This document shows positions 60,866 to 64,000 of a stretch of 64,000 nt of DNA, one piece after another. Origin of the DNA: Streptomyces sp. AC555_RSS877. GTDB taxonomy: Bacteria > Actinomycetota > Actinomycetes > Streptomycetales > Streptomycetaceae. The stretch is taken from NCBI RefSeq assembly GCF_019049245.1, contig NZ_JAGMUK010000049.1, forward strand, positions 105,544 to 169,543, given 5' to 3'. Both the position numbers and the translations under genes were made by a program. Every line of letters starts with the position of its first letter. Position 1 is the first letter of the stretch. Below the pieces are notes generated by a model, which saw only the letters and a program-made list of their open reading frames with translations, did no database searches and had not been told where the DNA came from.

Positions 60866-63800
60866 ATGCACAACGACCGTGACGTCACCGAACAGCGGCT
60901 CGCCCGCGTACTCAACGAGCGTCTGCGGCCCGCGGTCCATGCCCGTTCCGTCCCTCTCGACGTAGAGGTCTGGAACGTGCCCGGCGAACCGGTGCCGGTC
61001 CACGAGGGCCTGGCCGCGCCCTACCGCCCGGCCCGCGTCGGCGACCGGTGGGGACCTGCCTGGACCACGAGCTGGTTCAAGGTCAGCGGCCGGATCCCCG
61101 CGGAGTGGGCCGGCGCGACCGTCGAGGCCGTGCTCGACCTCGGCTTCTCCCCCCACTCCCCCGGTTTCTCCGCCGAGGGCCTGGTCTACCGGGCCGACGG
61201 CACCGCCGTGAAGGCGCTCAACCCGCGCAACACCTGGCTGCCTGTCGCCGAAGCAGCAGCAGGCGGCGAGGAGTTCGTGGCCTTCGTCGAGGCCGCCGCC
61301 AATCCGGTCGTCATGCACACCGGCCCCGACGAACTCACCTTCGGGCCCACCGCGGTCGGCGGGCCGGCGCCCTGGCTCGGCGACCCCGCCGCCGACCCGG
61401 GCGAGCCCCTGTACCGGCTGCGACGGCTTGACCTCGCCGTCTTCGACCGGGTCGTCCACGAACTCGTACAGGATCTGGACGTCCTGGGTCAGCTGATGCA
61501 CGAGCTGTCCCCCGAGTCCCCGCGTCGCTGGCAGATCCTGCGGGCCGTCGCGCAGGCCCTGGACGCCATCGACCTGCAGGACGTCAGCGGCGGCGCGACC
61601 GCGGCGCGGGCCGCCCTCGCCCCGGTGCTGGCGGCTCCCGCGCACGCGAGCGCGCACCGGCTCTCGGCGGTGGGACACGCCCACATCGACACCGCCTGGC
61701 TGTGGCCGCTGCGCGAGACCGTCCGCAAGGTGGCCCGCACCGTCTCCAACGTCACCCAACTCATGGATGACCATCACGAGTTCACGTTCGTCATGTCCCA
61801 GGCGCAGCAGCTCGCCTGGCTGAAGGAGCACCGGCCCGAGGTGTACGCGCGGGCGCAGGAGAAGGTGAAGACGGGGCAGTTCCTGCCCACCGGCAGTCTG
61901 TGGGTGGAGCCCGACACCAACATCACGGGCGGTGAGGCCCTGGTGCGCCAGTTCGTCCACGGCAAGCGGTTCTACCTGGAGGAGTTCGGCGTCGAGACCG
62001 AGGAGATGTGGCTGCCGGACACGTTCGGCTACAACGCGGCCCTGCCGCAGCTGATGAAGCTGGCCGGGGTGCGCTGGTTCCTGACCCAGAAGATCTCCTG
62101 GAACACCATCAACAAGTTCCCGCACCACACCTTCTGGTGGGAGGGCATCGACGGCACCCGGATCTTCAGCCACTTCCCGCCCGTCGACACCTACAACAGC
62201 GACCTGTCAGGTGCCGAAGTCGCCCACAGCGTACGGAACTTCCAGGACAAGGCCGCCGTCAACCAGTCTCTGATCCCGTTCGGCTACGGCGACGGCGGTG
62301 GCGGCCCCACCCGCGAGATGCTCGCCCGCGCCGCCCGGCTGAGGAACCTGGAGGGCTCCGCCCGGGTCGAGATGGACAAGCCCGCCGACTTCTTCGAGCG
62401 CGCGCACGCCGAGTACGAGGAGAACGGCGGCGCCCCGGTGTGGTCCGGCGAGCTGTATCTGGAGTTCCACCGGGGCACCCTGACCAGCCAGCTCGCCACC
62501 AAGCAGGGCAACCGGCGCAGCGAACACCTGCTGCGCGAGGCCGAGTTGTGGGCGGCGACGGCTGCCGTGCGGCACGGGCACCCCTACCCGTACGAGGCGC
62601 TGGACCGGCTGTGGAAGACCGTTCTCCTGCACCAGTTCCACGACATCCTGCCCGGCACCTCTATCGCCTGGGTCCACCGGGAAGCCGAGGAGACCTACGA
62701 GGCCGTCGCCCAGGAGCTGACGCAGCTGATCGGCGAGGCCCAGCGCGCGCTGGCCGGGCCGCCCGGAGGAACGGTCGTCTTCAACGCCGCACCCCACGCC
62801 CGTGGCGGCGTCCCGGCACTCGGCGCCGGCCTGCGCCCCGAGCCGGCCGACCCGCCCGTGCCGCCGGTGGCGGACGCGGACGGGGGCGGGTTCGTCCTCG
62901 ACAACGGCCTGGTCCGGGTGACGGTGGACGGCCGCGGCCTGATCACCTCCGCCTACGACATCACCGCGGGCCGGGAGGCTCTGGCTCCCGGCGCGGTCGG
63001 CAACCTGCTCCAGCTCCATCAGGACTTCCCGAATCAGTGGGACGCGTGGGATGTCGACGTCTTCTACCGCAACACGGTCCGCGACCTCACCAAGGCCGAG
63101 TCGGTCACCGCGACCGGTGACGGCATCCGTGTGGTCCGCGGTTTCGGCGATTCGCGGATCGAGCAGACCCTGACCCTGCCGGCCGGCTCCCGGCGGCTCG
63201 TGGTCGACACCGTCGTCGACTGGCACGAGCGGGAAAAGCTCCTCAAGGCGGCCTTCCCGCTGGACGTACGGGCCGCGCACTCGACCGCCGAGATCCCCTT
63301 CGGGCACGTGCAGCGGCCCACCCACACCAACACCAGCTGGGACGCGGCCAAGTTCGAGGTCTGCGCCCACCGCTTCCTGCACGTCGGCGAACCCGACTGG
63401 GGCACCGCGCTGGTCAACGACTCCTCCTACGGCCACGACGTCACCCGGGACGTCCGCGCCGACGGCGGTACGACCACCACGGTCCGGCTCTCCCTGCTGC
63501 GTGCCGCCCGTTTCCCCGACCCCGACGCCGACCAGGGCACTCACCGGCTGGCCTACGCGCTCGTGATCGGCGCGGACATCACCGACGCCGTGCGCGAGGG
63601 CTACCGCTTCAACCTGGCCGAGCGCACCCTGCCGGGCAGCGCGGCCGTCGCCCCCCTGGTCTCCGTGGACCACGAAGGCGTGGTCGTCGAGGCCGTGAAG
63701 CTCGCCGACGACCGCACCGGCGACATCATCGTCCGCCTCTACGAGGCCCGCGGCACGCGCGCCCGCGCCACCCTCACGCCCGGGTTCCCTCTGGCCTCGG

Positions 63801-63934
63801 TCGCCACGACCGACCTGCTCGAACGCCCCCTCGACGACCCGTCGAGCCACCAACTCACCCATGGGGCGGTCCAGTTGGCCTTGCGCCCCTTCCAGATCCT
63901 CACCTTGCGGATGCGGCCCCTGCCACAGGACTGA
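60866..63934 (+). CDS. Alpha-mannosidase, GH38
   Basis: A 1022-residue glycoside hydrolase family 38 enzyme. GGAGAAG precedes ATG 60866. The zinc-site HIDTAW starts at His273/Asp275, and the nucleophile Asp385 lies in WLPDTFGYNAALPQ. KISWNTINKFPHHTFWWEGI and WHRGTLTSQLATKQGNRRSE-like segments (here EFHRGTLTSQLATKQGNRRS) and LLHQFHDILPGTSIAWVHRE complete the catalytic domain; a beta-rich C-terminal domain follows. There is no signal peptide, so it cleaves imported alpha-mannosides in the cytoplasm. It is the last gene of the operon under the ROK regulator. Confidence 0.92.
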   Translation: MHNDRDVTEQRLARVLNERLRPAVHARSVPLDVEVWNVPGEPVPVHEGLAAPYRPARVGDRWGPAWTTSWFKVSGRIPAEWAGATVEAVLDLGFSPHSPGFSAEGLVYRADGTAVKALNPRNTWLPVAEAAAGGEEFVAFVEAAANPVVMHTGPDELTFGPTAVGGPAPWLGDPAADPGEPLYRLRRLDLAVFDRVVHELVQDLDVLGQLMHELSPESPRRWQILRAVAQALDAIDLQDVSGGATAARAALAPVLAAPAHASAHRLSAVGHAHIDTAWLWPLRETVRKVARTVSNVTQLMDDHHEFTFVMSQAQQLAWLKEHRPEVYARAQEKVKTGQFLPTGSLWVEPDTNITGGEALVRQFVHGKRFYLEEFGVETEEMWLPDTFGYNAALPQLMKLAGVRWFLTQKISWNTINKFPHHTFWWEGIDGTRIFSHFPPVDTYNSDLSGAEVAHSVRNFQDKAAVNQSLIPFGYGDGGGGPTREMLARAARLRNLEGSARVEMDKPADFFERAHAEYEENGGAPVWSGELYLEFHRGTLTSQLATKQGNRRSEHLLREAELWAATAAVRHGHPYPYEALDRLWKTVLLHQFHDILPGTSIAWVHREAEETYEAVAQELTQLIGEAQRALAGPPGGTVVFNAAPHARGGVPALGAGLRPEPADPPVPPVADADGGGFVLDNGLVRVTVDGRGLITSAYDITAGREALAPGAVGNLLQLHQDFPNQWDAWDVDVFYRNTVRDLTKAESVTATGDGIRVVRGFGDSRIEQTLTLPAGSRRLVVDTVVDWHEREKLLKAAFPLDVRAAHSTAEIPFGHVQRPTHTNTSWDAAKFEVCAHRFLHVGEPDWGTALVNDSSYGHDVTRDVRADGGTTTTVRLSLLRAARFPDPDADQGTHRLAYALVIGADITDAVREGYRFNLAERTLPGSAAVAPLVSVDHEGVVVEAVKLADDRTGDIIVRLYEARGTRARATLTPGFPLASVATTDLLERPLDDPSSHQLTHGAVQLALRPFQILTLRMRPLPQD

Positions 63935-64000
63935 GGGGATCATCCGGCTCGGTCACCCCAGGCGGCCTCCCCGGGGCGGCGTCCGTCACATTCGTACGCG

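Noticed and set aside
62207..63943. Long minus-strand frame opposite the alpha-mannosidase
   Set aside because: Shadow frame with no family resemblance; the plus strand is a full GH38 enzyme.
1..64000. tRNA, rRNA or riboswitch genes
   Set aside because: No sequence resembling a tRNA T-loop context, rRNA or known riboswitch core was noticed by reading; a covariance-model scan would be needed to exclude them fully.

Overview
The window is very GC-rich, uses GTG and TTG starts, has purine-rich Shine-Dalgarno sites, and carries families typical of actinomycetes: GAF-ANTAR, BTAD/NB-ARC, SpoIIE-type PP2C with HATPase, DUF2993, ROK and DrrAB. It is almost certainly a chromosomal piece of a Streptomyces or very close relative. 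I saw no tRNA, rRNA, CRISPR array, prophage or transposase. Stress, transport and regulatory genes are mixed with several broken genes, which suggests accessory rather than core chromosome.

Layout. 0-9 kb: a GyrB-like protein with a degenerate ATP site (5' end outside the window), small hypotheticals, a GAF-ANTAR regulator, and a minus-strand group (SRPBCC protein, CrtI-like FAD oxidoreductase, conserved hypothetical, SDR). Next come a quinone-oxidoreductase-like gene and a TetR regulator. 9.2-13.7 kb: a decayed block holding remnants of DUF3500, DUF2993, an MFS pump, a TetR regulator and a second MFS protein, with two intact small genes between them. 13.7-17.6 kb: small enzymes (amidohydrolase, PPOX-type protein, VOC protein, SDR) and a Cys-motif hypothetical with a paralogue at 22.9 kb. 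17.8-22.7 kb: a large BTAD/NB-ARC regulator converging on a DrrAB-type ABC exporter. 22.8-28.3 kb: hypothetical, IclR remnant, VOC protein, HATPase, secreted EEP-type hydrolase, AlkD-like protein, then a divergent pair (tandem Lrp/AsnC regulator and 2-hydroxyacid dehydrogenase), each broken by one base. 28.4-31.7 kb: ATP-grasp ligase plus CocE/NonD hydrolase. 31.8-37.5 kb: a membrane protein, a CMD-family protein, a TolB-like secreted protein followed by a strong terminator and a 226-bp MITE-like element, a helical-repeat-like protein and a VOC protein.

Three regions read as coherent systems. (1) 37.6-44.9 kb: a multidomain SpoIIE-type phosphatase is translationally coupled (GTGA) to a sugar-binding lipoprotein that has no transporter of its own. 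Divergent from it is a full sugar importer whose binding protein is a close paralogue. This looks like a sugar-sensing output module beside an uptake module. (2) 47.0-54.6 kb: a metal homeostasis island. A P1B-4 ATPase, a His-rich protein and an ArsR/SmtB sensor share AT-rich operator-like sites. A ferredoxin-like plus degenerate CobW pair diverges from a ZnuACB importer across a promoter region with three Zur-box-like palindromes. (3) 56.0-63.9 kb: a ROK repressor diverges, across an AT-rich operator, from a lipoprotein/permease/permease/GH38 alpha-mannosidase operon for uptake and breakdown of a mannose-containing oligosaccharide.

A RecQ-like helicase (45.1-46.8 kb) lies between systems 1 and 2, and a DM13 protein and a small hypothetical lie between systems 2 and 3.
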